A DNA stretch of 64,000 bases from the NCBI GenBank assembly GCA_001281695.1, contig LJIE01000002.1, forward strand, positions 124,001 to 188,000, in the 5' to 3' direction. The stretch's first letter is position 1. Every line of letters begins with the position of its first letter. The notes below the pieces were generated by a model. That model saw nothing but the letters and a program-made list of their open reading frames with translations, was not told the DNA's origin and did no database searches. A program made the position numbers and the translations under genes. The DNA comes from a bacterium 336/3 (lineage in GTDB: Bacteria > Bacteroidota > Bacteroidia > Cytophagales > Thermonemataceae). Below are positions 17,817-26,691 of the stretch, in pieces.

Positions 17817-18280
17817 TCTTCTGAAAGATAATAAGATGTTTCATCTTTGATGATATTCATGACGATATTGCTGTGGTATTGTCCGATATTTGGGATATTC
17901 GATAACTTATTGACAACAAAGTCGTTGTATGCCTCGATATCGGTGGTTGCCACCTTCAAAACATAATCGTAAACACCTGAAAGACTGATAATTTCTTGTA
18001 TTTCTGGTATTTTGACAGCATCCTGTTCAAATTTCTCAAGTTTTTCTTTGGATTGCTCTTTTAAAATGATGTTGCAGTAAGCAAACAACTTGATTCCCAC
18101 CTTTTTAGGGTCAAGTATCACCGTTCTTTTCTTGATGACTCCCGTTTCCTCTAAGTATTTGATGCGTTCGTAGGTGGGTGTGTACGACAACCCAACCAAT
18201 TGAGCGACTTCTTTAACAGGAACAGTACAGTCTTTTTGTAAAATATTAAGAATTTTAGCGTCTATTTTATCCATAAACAA
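17813..18280 (-). CDS. Lrp/AsnC-family transcriptional regulator
   Basis: A 155-residue regulator. The N-terminal winged helix-turn-helix is VPVKEVAQLVGLSYTPTYER (~20-40), followed by IKYLEETGVIKKRTVILDP. The C-terminal RAM/AsnC ligand-binding domain includes SLSGVYDYVLKVATTDIEAY. Convergent with argH and ending inside it, this gene could respond to an amino acid and control the adjacent operon. Control of arginine synthesis is inference, since no binding site was identified. Confidence 0.9.
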   Translation of the reverse strand: MFMDKIDAKILNILQKDCTVPVKEVAQLVGLSYTPTYERIKYLEETGVIKKRTVILDPKKVGIKLFAYCNIILKEQSKEKLEKFEQDAVKIPEIQEIISLSGVYDYVLKVATTDIEAYNDFVVNKLSNIPNIGQYHSNIVMNIIKDETSYYLSED

Positions 18281-18409
18281 AGCATACTAAGCGTTTTGTG
18301 GTTTTATAGAACAAATATACACGAAAAATCAAGTAAAATGGAATTTATTGTGAAACAACGTTACGTTCTTGTTTTTCTTCAAAATTGGAGAAGGTTGAGG
18401 ACATAACTA

Positions 18410-19375
18410 TTATTTTCCTGTTGGAGTAGTTTTTAACATCTCTATAATTTTAACAGAATCATTATCAGCTTCTTGATTAGAATAACCTGTTGGTTGAGCA
18501 GTAAAGATAGACTGTGTTGCACTCAATAGTACAGCATTTTTTGTTTGTACATCATCTCCAGCTCCTTTTACAAATGTTTCAAAAGTTTTTAAAGAATTAT
18601 GTTTATGTCTATTTACAATATGATTATGTACATGAGCTTTATAGTTCTTTGTTATCAAAGATAAAGCATAAAATAAACCACTTGTGATGATAATTTTAGA
18701 TACAGTGTATTGAAATATTTTAGATGTATCATTATTTTCTGGATTAATAAAAAATGCTCCTACACCCCAACCTATAATTATTAATATCATTCCTTTCAGC
18801 CAGTTTAACCATAATTTTGAAGATTTGTCATGATTTTCTGCTTCTGTTTTAAACAAATCTGCATATACAGCTACCCCAACTTGTGAACTTGCTTGAGTAG
18901 CTTTATCTAGTATTTCTTTTATTTTTTGTTCTACTTCCTGTTCTCTCAATATTAAATCATCATATACTTTTTGAATATCATTGAGTTTTGCTTGTAATTC
19001 TAATTCGTCAAGTTTTTTAAAATATGTGATTATGGGTAAAACTGTATTAAATAAATCTTTATAACCTGATTGTAAAGTATTAGATATATTTCTTCTATTT
19101 TGAGTAATATTGCTAGAGTTCTTTTCAACAGAAAAAGTCAGCATATGATTAAATGCTGAGTGAATAGAGTTAATGGAATCATTTATTTTACTAATTGTTT
19201 CTTTAGGAATTTTGTTTATTTCACATTCGAGTAAATCCTTAGATATCTTTACTGCAGACTCCATAAGTGGATAATCAGCTTCAAAAGAGAGTTCTGTACC
19301 CAAATCTGTTCTTTTAAAATTTTCAGGTATAAAACTTGCTACTTCTGTTACTAAGTGGCTTAGAGCATTTGACAT
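18410..19375 (-). CDS. Coiled-coil protein with two membrane helices, unknown
   Basis: A 321-residue protein I cannot name. Residues ~1-165 are helical and charged, with a predicted coiled coil around LDELELQAKLNDIQKVYDDL. Two membrane helices follow at ~192-212 and ~222-242. The C-terminal segment HNHIVNRHKHNSLKTFETFV and AVLLSATQSIFTAQPTGYS looks like a conserved block found in unnamed bacterial proteins. Its divergent promoter region carries a perfect palindrome (19427-19443). No neighbour explains its role. Confidence 0.65.
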   Translation of the reverse strand: MSNALSHLVTEVASFIPENFKRTDLGTELSFEADYPLMESAVKISKDLLECEINKIPKETISKINDSINSIHSAFNHMLTFSVEKNSSNITQNRRNISNTLQSGYKDLFNTVLPIITYFKKLDELELQAKLNDIQKVYDDLILREQEVEQKIKEILDKATQASSQVGVAVYADLFKTEAENHDKSSKLWLNWLKGMILIIIGWGVGAFFINPENNDTSKIFQYTVSKIIITSGLFYALSLITKNYKAHVHNHIVNRHKHNSLKTFETFVKGAGDDVQTKNAVLLSATQSIFTAQPTGYSNQEADNDSVKIIEMLKTTPTGK

Positions 19376-19426
19376 ATTTTGTAAAATTTAAGTTCCCCCA
19401 ATTTACAAACAAAAAAACTTCCACGC

Positions 19427-19443
19427 ATCAGGGAATCCCTGAT
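19427..19443. promoter_or_regulatory. Perfect palindrome between divergent genes, candidate operator
   Basis: ATCAGGG-AAT-CCCTGAT is a 7-bp perfect inverted repeat with a 3-bp centre in the 191-bp region between the divergent genes at 18410-19375 and 19567-20028. A third half-site, TTTTCAGGG, follows at once. A protein-binding site is likely, but the factor is unknown. Confidence 0.4.
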
Positions 19444-19566
19444 TTTCAGGGTGTGTAAGAAAAAGCATCAGATTGCATTTTCAAGCTTTCTATTTTGCAT
19501 ATAAGAAGCAAAATTGTTATTTTTAGCTACTTTTAGCAGTGTAAGATTTTTACTTTTTTGAAAGAA

Positions 19567-20028
19567 ATGGAGTTTCAAGAACGCTTGTGTCGTATGGCAG
19601 ATGCCCGTAACACCTACCGATATGCCTTCGATGTGATAATGGAGAAGGGGTATAAGATTTTCTTCATCCCTGACCCACGAGATGAGTTTGATGGCGATTA
19701 TTGGGCAATGAAAGACAAACGAGATTTTATAGCCTCCGACCCACTCAGGCTATTAGGGCTTATCAGTATTTGGGAGGAGTTTGGCGATACTTGGTACACC
19801 CAACCCAAACGCCCTTTGCGAAGTAATGCCTACATCATGGATAGAGCCTTGCCCGATACCGTAGAAGATTTTGAGCAGATGTCCCAAACAGATTTTGAAT
19901 CGTTTATCTCTGATTATCAAATACTTTTTGAAGCTTTGGGCAAAGATTATCCTTTACACTCAAACATGACAAGGCAAGCCTTGTTCGATATTCTCGAAGA
20001 TTTTTATAAATGGGAAGAGGAAGAATAA
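19567..20028 (+). CDS. Small acidic cytoplasmic protein, unknown function
   Basis: A 153-residue protein with no signal peptide or membrane helix; the ATG at 19567 is preferred over an in-frame TTG three codons earlier. It is rich in aromatic and acidic residues (IPDPRDEFDGDYWAMKD, LISIWEEFGDTWYTQP). I do not recognise the family. It is followed by a 224-bp repeat-like non-coding stretch. Confidence 0.6.
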   Translation: MEFQERLCRMADARNTYRYAFDVIMEKGYKIFFIPDPRDEFDGDYWAMKDKRDFIASDPLRLLGLISIWEEFGDTWYTQPKRPLRSNAYIMDRALPDTVEDFEQMSQTDFESFISDYQILFEALGKDYPLHSNMTRQALFDILEDFYKWEEEE

Positions 20029-20252
20029 TCTTTAGAAGTTGTTTAAAAACAGTTTAAATACTTGATATTAAACAACTTGATTTTTGCATTTTTTTCAAAT
20101 ATAAAAAGTGTTGGGTTGAAAATTCAGCGAGGTGAGCGAAGGTTTGTGTGTGGAAGCTTTGAATTTTCTTGATTTTTTGGTTCTTTTTTCTTGATAAAAA
20201 AGAACAAGGACTCCATTAACTTATCAAAACAATAATAAATTTAAACAACCTT
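20029..20252. repeat. Repeat-like non-coding element with nested inverted repeats
   Basis: The 224 bp between two genes hold AAGTTGTTTAA (20036-20046) pairing with TTAAACAACTT (20068-20078). A further reverse copy TTTAAACAAC lies at 20240-20249 near the far end. Inside is a second hairpin, GTTCTTTTTT (20180-20189) with AAAAAAGAAC (20196-20205) and loop CTTGAT. The first hairpin may end transcription of the 19567 gene. The outer GTTGTTTAAA/TTTAAACAAC pair could be terminal repeats of a small dispersed element. Copy number cannot be judged from one window. Confidence 0.4.
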
Positions 20253-20807
20253 TTAGATTTTAAATATTTTTTCAGGAATTTTATAAACAATATAAGCAGA
20301 AAGCATACCCACAAGCCCCCCAACAATTACATCTGTTGGGTAATGGGCTGCCAGATAAATACGACTGAACGACACCACTCCAGCCCAGCCAAAAAGAAGA
20401 TAAATAAATCGGTAATGTTTTCGTAAGGCAAGCCACCAAAACATGGCAAGCCCGAAAGTATTAGCAGCATGTGAAGAAGCAAATCCGTATTTTCCACCAC
20501 AACCAGCAGGCAGATGCAGAACATTTTCCCAAGCAGAAACATGGCAGGGGCGTAAACGCTCAAAAAAAGGCTTCATCAAAGAAGACGTAATTTGGTCTGA
20601 AAGCACTACCACAAGCGTAATACCTACAATATAAAATACACTTTTCCGACCATACACCTTTATAAGCAGATACAACAAAAACACATAAAAGGGTATCCAG
20701 ATACCTGTATGGCTTGCCCATTTCATCAAGAAATCAGCTGTTGGGTGATGCATTTCGTTTACCCACAAAACCACCGATTTGTCCCAAGCATCTATTGTTT
20801 CTAACAT
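20253..20807 (-). CDS. PAP2-family membrane phosphatase
   Basis: A 184-residue integral membrane phosphatase with about five helices. The three PAP2 motifs are clear: KPFFERLRPCH (K-x6-RP), ASSHAANTFG (SxH) and SRIYLAAHYPTDVIVGG (SRx5Hx3D). Substrates in this family are phosphatidate, undecaprenyl diphosphate or phosphatidylglycerophosphate; the sequence does not choose among them. It lies 5 bp after the ComEC-like gene, so they are probably co-transcribed. Confidence 0.88.
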   Translation of the reverse strand: MLETIDAWDKSVVLWVNEMHHPTADFLMKWASHTGIWIPFYVFLLYLLIKVYGRKSVFYIVGITLVVVLSDQITSSLMKPFFERLRPCHVSAWENVLHLPAGCGGKYGFASSHAANTFGLAMFWWLALRKHYRFIYLLFGWAGVVSFSRIYLAAHYPTDVIVGGLVGMLSAYIVYKIPEKIFKI

Positions 20808-20812
20808 ACTAC

Positions 20813-22966
20813 TTAGTTTTGCGACTCAGAGAGTAGAAAACTTCCCTTTTCATAGATATTATGAACGTCAGGGCGTTTCATACTCAATTTTTCAGCAATA
20901 TAAGATTTATTAGAAGCATCTACTATTATTTTTTGTGGGGAAAATTGAAGCCAATCTAAGTTTTTAAGCGAATTATTCTGAACTATCAGATATTTGGGTT
21001 GTATGGTATTGATTTTAGCAATATCCAATTTTTTGAGTGGTTCTTGCACAAATACAATGGTTTTACCTTTCCAAATCCATAATTTCCAAGTGTCAAAATC
21101 TTGCCACTTGGGGGGTGTATTGTAATGCTTTTCGGATGTTCCCAGTTCATCCAAAAGGTTTTTGGTATTAAAATTAAGCCTTCCAACATGGTTTTGCAGG
21201 GTACTATCTGTCCAAATAATGGACTTCTGCCCTTCAGTCAGGCTACAAGCCCACGCATTGCCCACACCATACACCACAAACACTTGCTGGCGTTGTTGAG
21301 TTGCATTTTTATAGATAGAGGATGCTGTCAGAAACACCAAAGAAAATGTACTCAGAGCCAGCCATTTGACTTTTCGTTTTTCAAAGAAAAAGATAAAACC
21401 CAGTAAAAACACACTCAAAGCCAAGGCTTCTTTAAAATCTAGTACCAAACTGGTTGTGGCATAATCGAGGTTTTCTACCTGAAATACTATTTTGTTGGTA
21501 ACCCAGATTGTTTTTTCTAAAAACCAGCCCAGTAAAGTATTGAGATAAGGAACTGTTGATAGTGCCACCAAAGCCAAACCTACTACCAATACCACATTTC
21601 CCAAAGGTATAATGAGCAAATTGGCTAAAATTCCATAGGTTGGGTATTGATGGAAGTGATACAACGTAATGGGTAGGGTGAAAATCTGTGCTGCCACCGA
21701 AACTACAATAGTTTTCCAAATCCAGTCAGTCAGGTAATTTTGGGGCTGATAGGCCACATACATTTTCGGGAACAAATATACTATTCCCAAAACAGCCAAA
21801 TACGAAAGCTGTAAACCCACATCCATCAGTAAAAACGGATTCCAACACAACAAAAAGAACAAAGAAACAGCCAACGTATTGAAGATATTACTGTTACGTT
21901 GTAAATTCTGAGCCAATACAATCATCGAAAACATCATCACAGCCCTAAGTACCGAACCCGAAAGCCCTGTAACAAAAGCATACATCCACAAAATTAGTAA
22001 TACAATGCTTACAAAATAAATTTTACCATTTGGCAGTCGTTTGATTTTACCCAATAAAAACACCAAAATCATGTAGATAATCCCTACATGCATACCCGAA
22101 ACAGCCAGTACATGCGTTACACCTGCATTGGTGTAGGCTTGTTTGAGATCTTCATCCAGATGATGTTTGACTCCCAACACCAACGCCGAAGCCATTCCAT
22201 ACTCCTGCTCCGAGTGGATATTTTTCTTGAGAGCTTTATCACAATATTGGCGAATCTGGATAGATGCGTATTCAAAATACTCATACCAAGCCATTTGACT
22301 TTCTACAAAAAGAAAATCTGTTTGTTTGATGTATTGTTGGTGGTAGATATTTTGGTAAGAAAGATATTTTCTGTAATTGAATTGTGCTTGATTGAGTGGG
22401 GCATTGATGAGTTGTAATTTATTTTTTGTGATAAAAACATCTCCAAAATCAGGCTTATGACTGCCTTTTTCAAGAAAAACGTTCACTTTATCAGTGGCTT
22501 TTACCCAACCTTTCTCATTTTTGACTTCATCTATCTGGCACACAAAATAATAGGTTTTGTTCTTTTCCAGTACCTCAGAAATGACACGAGCCTTGTATGC
22601 TTCAAAATGGTCTGTTTGTTGCAAAACATGATGTGGCAATCTCGAATCGTTGCGAAAATGAACAAGTAAAATTCCAAAAACAAAGATATTGGCAAGGGCA
22701 AGTCCTCCCATCAGAGGTGAGAAAGCGTGTTTTTTGTATTTTGGAATGCTCAAAAAGAGTAAAACATAGATAATTCCAAGTCCCAACCACACCCAAACCA
22801 ACTGATTTGCGTTGAGTTCGGCAAAATGCCCAATCAATATTCCTACAATAAGAGCAAACAAAAACCTCACAAAATAAAGCCCTTGTAGGCTACTCTGTGA
22901 AGGTTCTTGGATTTTTGTAGTTTCCAACCATTTATTTTTTAAAAACTCTATTGCTTTGTTTGTCAT
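20813..22966 (-). CDS. comEC: ComEC/Rec2-family competence membrane protein
   Basis: A 717-residue polytopic protein. Residues ~30-210 contain the early membrane helices and the DUF4131 domain. The Competence domain (~240-510) includes GVTHVLAVSGMHVGIIY and VTGLSGSVLRAVMMFSMI, as in the ComEC channel that takes single-stranded DNA into the cytoplasm. The C-terminal ~150 residues are soluble but lack the HxHxDH motif of the metallo-beta-lactamase domain found in many ComEC proteins. It is followed by a PAP2 gene and preceded by a thioesterase gene 4 bp upstream. Confidence 0.87.
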   Translation of the reverse strand: MTNKAIEFLKNKWLETTKIQEPSQSSLQGLYFVRFLFALIVGILIGHFAELNANQLVWVWLGLGIIYVLLFLSIPKYKKHAFSPLMGGLALANIFVFGILLVHFRNDSRLPHHVLQQTDHFEAYKARVISEVLEKNKTYYFVCQIDEVKNEKGWVKATDKVNVFLEKGSHKPDFGDVFITKNKLQLINAPLNQAQFNYRKYLSYQNIYHQQYIKQTDFLFVESQMAWYEYFEYASIQIRQYCDKALKKNIHSEQEYGMASALVLGVKHHLDEDLKQAYTNAGVTHVLAVSGMHVGIIYMILVFLLGKIKRLPNGKIYFVSIVLLILWMYAFVTGLSGSVLRAVMMFSMIVLAQNLQRNSNIFNTLAVSLFFLLCWNPFLLMDVGLQLSYLAVLGIVYLFPKMYVAYQPQNYLTDWIWKTIVVSVAAQIFTLPITLYHFHQYPTYGILANLLIIPLGNVVLVVGLALVALSTVPYLNTLLGWFLEKTIWVTNKIVFQVENLDYATTSLVLDFKEALALSVFLLGFIFFFEKRKVKWLALSTFSLVFLTASSIYKNATQQRQQVFVVYGVGNAWACSLTEGQKSIIWTDSTLQNHVGRLNFNTKNLLDELGTSEKHYNTPPKWQDFDTWKLWIWKGKTIVFVQEPLKKLDIAKINTIQPKYLIVQNNSLKNLDWLQFSPQKIIVDASNKSYIAEKLSMKRPDVHNIYEKGSFLLSESQN

Positions 22967-22970
22967 TTTT

Positions 22971-23528
22971 CTAAAGTTTCAAACCAAGAACGCAACGCTC
23001 TTCGCTTAGGCTACGAATACCTTCTTGAATATTTAGCTCATTTTTAGCACTATAAAAAAGGCTGACATATTCTTTTTTGTATTCACGGCGTTTCATAGCT
23101 TCCAAAAAACGTCTGATTTCTTCTTCAGTTTCCAAAAGCAATTTCGGTACCAATGTTGGTTTTCCTTCATCATCTTTTGCAACCATTGTAAAATAACTCG
23201 TATTTGTGTGCCTCTGCTCCCCTGTTTTGATATTTTCGGCAGTTACCCTGATACCCACCACCAAAGAGGTTTTTCCTACATAATTCACAGATGCAGCAAA
23301 CCTTACCAAGTCCCCTACTTCCACAGGGCTTAAAAACTCAACATTATCTACTGTTATGGTTACACAATAAGCCCCTGCATGTTTAGAAGCACAAGCGTAA
23401 GCTACTTTATCCATAATGGACAGGAGTATTCCTCCATGAATTTTACCTCCAAAATTGGCATAAGAGGGAATCATAAGTTCAACAAGCTCTGTTTGAGAGT
23501 ATCGAACGGGTAAGGTTTCTGTAAGCAT
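22971..23528 (-). CDS. Acyl-CoA thioesterase, hotdog fold
   Basis: A 185-residue hotdog thioesterase. The ATG at 23528 is preferred over an in-frame TTG at 23552 that would overlap the previous gene. FGGKIHGGILLSIMDKVAYA (~25-45) contains the conserved Asp of acyl-CoA hydrolases, followed by TVDNVEFLSPVEVGD and VGKTSLVVGIRVTAEN. It resembles the YciA/BFIT group acting on fatty acyl-CoA. The extended charged C-terminus is unusual. It lies 4 bp after the serine dehydratase subunit. Confidence 0.85.
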   Translation of the reverse strand: MLTETLPVRYSQTELVELMIPSYANFGGKIHGGILLSIMDKVAYACASKHAGAYCVTITVDNVEFLSPVEVGDLVRFAASVNYVGKTSLVVGIRVTAENIKTGEQRHTNTSYFTMVAKDDEGKPTLVPKLLLETEEEIRRFLEAMKRREYKKEYVSLFYSAKNELNIQEGIRSLSEERCVLGLKL

Positions 23529-23532
23529 ACTA

Positions 23533-24210
23533 TTAAATATTTGTAAGGTCAATATTTTTTACTTCTTCTACAGAATTCAAGCTTTTTAGATATTCTATTG
23601 TTAAGGGACGTAAAGGAGAATCCATCTCGTAAAAATGACAAGCCATATCGTTTTTACCTTTTCTCGAAACACTCATGGTTGCAATATTGCAATCATCATG
23701 AGAAAGAACATTGGCTATAAAAGCTACAATCCCTCTTGTGTCGTCTGCAAGCACAATAAGTGTGTGTGAAGAAGCTGTAATATCTGCTCTAAATCCATTG
23801 AAAGAGGCTATATTAATTAATCCTCCTCCTCTACTTTCTCCAAGAATCTCCACAGATTTATCTCCTGCTGAAAGCTCCAACTTTACGGTATTTGGGTGAT
23901 ACAAAGAAGCATTTCCGATAGCCTTAAAAGTATAATCCAAGCCTTTTTCTTTGGCATAATCAAAGGATGTTTTGATACGAGTATCGTCTGTGGCAAAATC
24001 TAAAAGTCCAGCAATGATGGCTCTGTCACTGCCATGCCCTTCGTAAGTTTGAGCAAAAGAGTTATAAAAAGTGATGACTGCCTTTTGAGGTATTTCACCT
24101 AAAATTTTTACTGCTGTTCTGCCAATACGTACAACTCCAGCCGTATGAGAGCTTGAGGGACCAATCATGATGGGTCCAATCATATCGAAAATACTACTAC
24201 GTTCACTCAT
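23533..24210 (-). CDS. sdaAB: L-serine ammonia-lyase, beta subunit
   Basis: A 225-residue beta chain of the two-subunit iron-sulfur L-serine dehydratase, which converts serine to pyruvate and ammonia. The ATG at 24210 directly precedes the family start SIFDMIGPIMIGPSSSHTAG; the longer frame to 24282 is not needed. YEGHGSDRAIIAG follows. Residues ~145-215 form an ACT domain (HTLIVLADDTRGIVAFIA), a likely serine sensor. The cluster-bearing alpha subunit is not in the window. Confidence 0.9.
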   Translation of the reverse strand: MSERSSIFDMIGPIMIGPSSSHTAGVVRIGRTAVKILGEIPQKAVITFYNSFAQTYEGHGSDRAIIAGLLDFATDDTRIKTSFDYAKEKGLDYTFKAIGNASLYHPNTVKLELSAGDKSVEILGESRGGGLINIASFNGFRADITASSHTLIVLADDTRGIVAFIANVLSHDDCNIATMSVSRKGKNDMACHFYEMDSPLRPLTIEYLKSLNSVEEVKNIDLTNI

Positions 24211-24318
24211 AAAAACAATTAAGATTGCGTTTTGCAATATCCAATTACGCAGAATTTTGCCATCAAAAAAAGAGAATCTCAAATATTTTTATAATGTTTG
24301 TAAAAAACTTATCAAACT

Positions 24319-25116
24319 ATGAACATAGAAAAAACTCTAGAACAACTTTATACACTTTTGGTGGGTTATACCCCAAAAATTGCAGGAGCTATTTTAGCAT
24401 GGATTGTAGGAAGTTGGCTTGTTAGCAGAATTTCTATTATTTCAAGGAAAGCTCTTTTAATCCGAAATTTTGATCCTTCGATTAGTAAATTTCTAATCAG
24501 TTTAATTTCTATTGGACTCAAAGTCTTACTGTTATTCAGCATTGCAGGTATTTTAGGCATAGAAACCACTTCGTTTGTGGCAGTATTGGGAGCAGCCAGT
24601 TTGGCTGTGGGTTTGGCATTGCAAGGTAGTCTTTCCAATTTTGCAGGAAGTGTACTTATTTTGTTTTTTAAGCCCTATAAGGTTGGTGATATGATTACCT
24701 TTCAAGTTTTTACAGGGGTTGTCAGAGAAATACAAACTTTTAGCACAGTATTGGAAACTACTGAAGGGCAGATTATTATATTACCAAATGGGATTGTAGC
24801 TAATGGAGCTATTATCAATCAAACAGGAGGGCAACAACGAAGAGTAGAATACAAATTTAAAGTATCCAATGTACATGATTCTGAAATGGTAAAAGGTATT
24901 TTACTCAATATTGCAAAAACAGAAACTATGTTTTCGCAAGAACCAGCCCCCAATGTAGTAATTACAATGTTGGAAGATAATGCTTATTTTGCTTCTTTGG
25001 TTTGTTGGCTTGCCCCTGAAGATTATGTAAGTTCAGCTTCTCGTATTGCAGCAAACATCCATGAGAAAGTTCAGAGTACTTTTACAAAGCAGGGAATCGT
25101 AAATCCTCCTGCTTAA
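24319..25116 (+). CDS. mscS: Small-conductance mechanosensitive channel
   Basis: A 265-residue MscS channel with three membrane helices (~18-38, ~60-80, ~90-118). The pore helix is GAASLAVGLALQGSLSNFAG, with the alternating Ala/Gly packing of MscS TM3. The beta domain continues at FKPYKVGDMITF, and GQIIILPNGIVANGAIINQT leads into the cytoplasmic cage. Size is close to the 286-residue E. coli protein. It protects against osmotic downshift. Its stop abuts the stop of a convergent small gene. Confidence 0.92.
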   Translation: MNIEKTLEQLYTLLVGYTPKIAGAILAWIVGSWLVSRISIISRKALLIRNFDPSISKFLISLISIGLKVLLLFSIAGILGIETTSFVAVLGAASLAVGLALQGSLSNFAGSVLILFFKPYKVGDMITFQVFTGVVREIQTFSTVLETTEGQIIILPNGIVANGAIINQTGGQQRRVEYKFKVSNVHDSEMVKGILLNIAKTETMFSQEPAPNVVITMLEDNAYFASLVCWLAPEDYVSSASRIAANIHEKVQSTFTKQGIVNPPA

Positions 25117-25518
25117 TTATTTGCATTCATTGTACTTTTTTTTCAAAGTTTTTTCAAAATCCTCAGGAAAATGCTCATTCACTTCGTTTTTAGCAATAAA
25201 ATCGATAGAGAATTGTATCATTTCGTAGCCCGCATAATTGGCTGTATTATGGGCGAAAAAAGTCCCTGAATCAGCCATATAGTTCCAAAAATCTAATATC
25301 ACTTCTTGTTTATCAACATCTATCACATGGTATAAATCTGCTTCTATCCATCCTTCTTGTTCTTCATCAAAAATATTTTCAATACTTTCAATATTTCCCT
25401 CTCCAAAATACAATTCTGCACAAATTTTAATTTGTTCTTCTTGTACTGGAGTAAAACTATTCAAATTACCAGCTTCAGTGCTGTAGGTCTGAATGTGTTT
25501 AAAAATGATGTTTTCCAT
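25117..25518 (-). CDS. Small acidic protein, unknown function
   Basis: A 133-residue soluble, acidic protein (many Glu and Asp, with NIESIENIFDEEQEGWIEAD and DFWNYMADSGTFFAHNTANY). There is no signal peptide or membrane helix. It lies between nuoH, 13 bp upstream on the same strand, and the convergent mscS gene. I do not recognise its family; coupling to nuoH is possible but unproven. Confidence 0.6.
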   Translation of the reverse strand: MENIIFKHIQTYSTEAGNLNSFTPVQEEQIKICAELYFGEGNIESIENIFDEEQEGWIEADLYHVIDVDKQEVILDFWNYMADSGTFFAHNTANYAGYEMIQFSIDFIAKNEVNEHFPEDFEKTLKKKYNECK

Positions 25519-25531
25519 AATTTTTTATTTT

Positions 25532-26626
25532 TTAAATCATCAATACTCTCCAAATACTACATACAAGTAACATAACAAGTGTAACAGGTGTAAGCACTTT
25601 CCAAGCCAAATACATGAGTTGGTCGGTACGCAGGCGTGGGTAAGTCCAACGAACTACTACTTGTAAAAGCAAAACAATAATGGTTTTGCTACAAAGCCAA
25701 AATATAGCCCAAAAACCTGCTAAAAAGCTCCCTGTTTCACCAGTAGTCCATTCTGCAAGGCGTACACTGCCTATATTGGGCAAAGGTGTATTCCAGCCTC
25801 CAAAAAACAAGATAATTCCGAGCATACTTACAAGTATCATCATGGTATATTCTGCCAAGAAGAATATGGCAAATCGAAACCCAGAGTACTCTGTATGAAA
25901 CCCACCTATAATTTCCGACTCGCCTTCGGGCAAATCGAAGGGGGCTCTGTTGGCTTCCGCAAGCGTTGTAATAAAAAACACCACATACACCACAAACAAT
26001 AAAGGCATTTGAACAATATTCCATGTCAGAAAACCTCCTATGTGTGTTACTTCTACCCCTAACGCCTTGATACCAAATAAATAAATAGACTCCTGAGAAC
26101 TAAGTCCTTGTCTTACAGCTATTTCTGTTAAATCTAAACTTTGAGCAAGTACCACTACACACAACACTGAGAGCACTAATGGAATTTCATAAGAAACAAT
26201 TTGAGCAACTGAACGCATTGCTCCATACAAAGCAAATTTATTGTTAGACCCCCAGCCTGCCATCAATAAACCTACCACATCCAAAGAAACAATAGCAAGC
26301 AAGAAAAAAACACCTATTTCGATATGAGAAGCTTGTAAGCCTTTTCCCAAAGGTATCACAACCATTCCAGCAAAAATAGCAGGAAAAATGACAATAGGAG
26401 CAAGTAAAAACAGTTTTTTATCTGCTTGAGTAGGTACAATATCTTCTTTTTGTAAAAGTTTTAGTAAGTCAGCTACTGGTTGTAGCGTTCCAAATTTTCC
26501 TACTTCGGTGGGTCCCATACGATCTTGAATAAATGCTGCAAGTTTACGTTCTGCGTAAAATGTAATCAGTACCAAAACAAGCACTAAAGTCAGATAAGCC
26601 CCAAAGTATAAAACTGTTTCCAACAT
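25532..26626 (-). CDS. nuoH: NADH-quinone oxidoreductase subunit H
   Basis: A 364-residue membrane subunit of complex I. The ATG at 26626 is preferred over an in-frame TTG at 26644, which would lie inside the divergent promoter. ITFYAERKLAAFIQDRMGP, FALYGAMRSVAQIVSYEIP and EANRAPFDLPEGESEIIGG are invariant NuoH motifs at the quinone entrance. There are eight or nine membrane helices. It stands alone, away from nuoD at the window start, and is divergent from ugd. Confidence 0.95.
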   Translation of the reverse strand: MLETVLYFGAYLTLVLVLVLITFYAERKLAAFIQDRMGPTEVGKFGTLQPVADLLKLLQKEDIVPTQADKKLFLLAPIVIFPAIFAGMVVIPLGKGLQASHIEIGVFFLLAIVSLDVVGLLMAGWGSNNKFALYGAMRSVAQIVSYEIPLVLSVLCVVVLAQSLDLTEIAVRQGLSSQESIYLFGIKALGVEVTHIGGFLTWNIVQMPLLFVVYVVFFITTLAEANRAPFDLPEGESEIIGGFHTEYSGFRFAIFFLAEYTMMILVSMLGIILFFGGWNTPLPNIGSVRLAEWTTGETGSFLAGFWAIFWLCSKTIIVLLLQVVVRWTYPRLRTDQLMYLAWKVLTPVTLVMLLVCSIWRVLMI

Positions 26627-26630
26627 AAAT

Positions 26631-26660
26631 TTTGAGTTTGCCAAAAATAAACTATTTTTG
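26631..26660 (+). promoter_or_regulatory. Promoter of the ugd gene
   Basis: TTTG at 26631-26634, an 18-bp spacer, and TATTTTTG at 26653-26660 followed by CGTC match the Bacteroidota -33/-7 pattern. Transcription would begin near 26666, leaving a ~26-nt leader before the ATG at 26692. Confidence 0.7.
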
Positions 26661-26691
26661 CGTCAATTTTACTAAAAAAACTCTAAAACAT

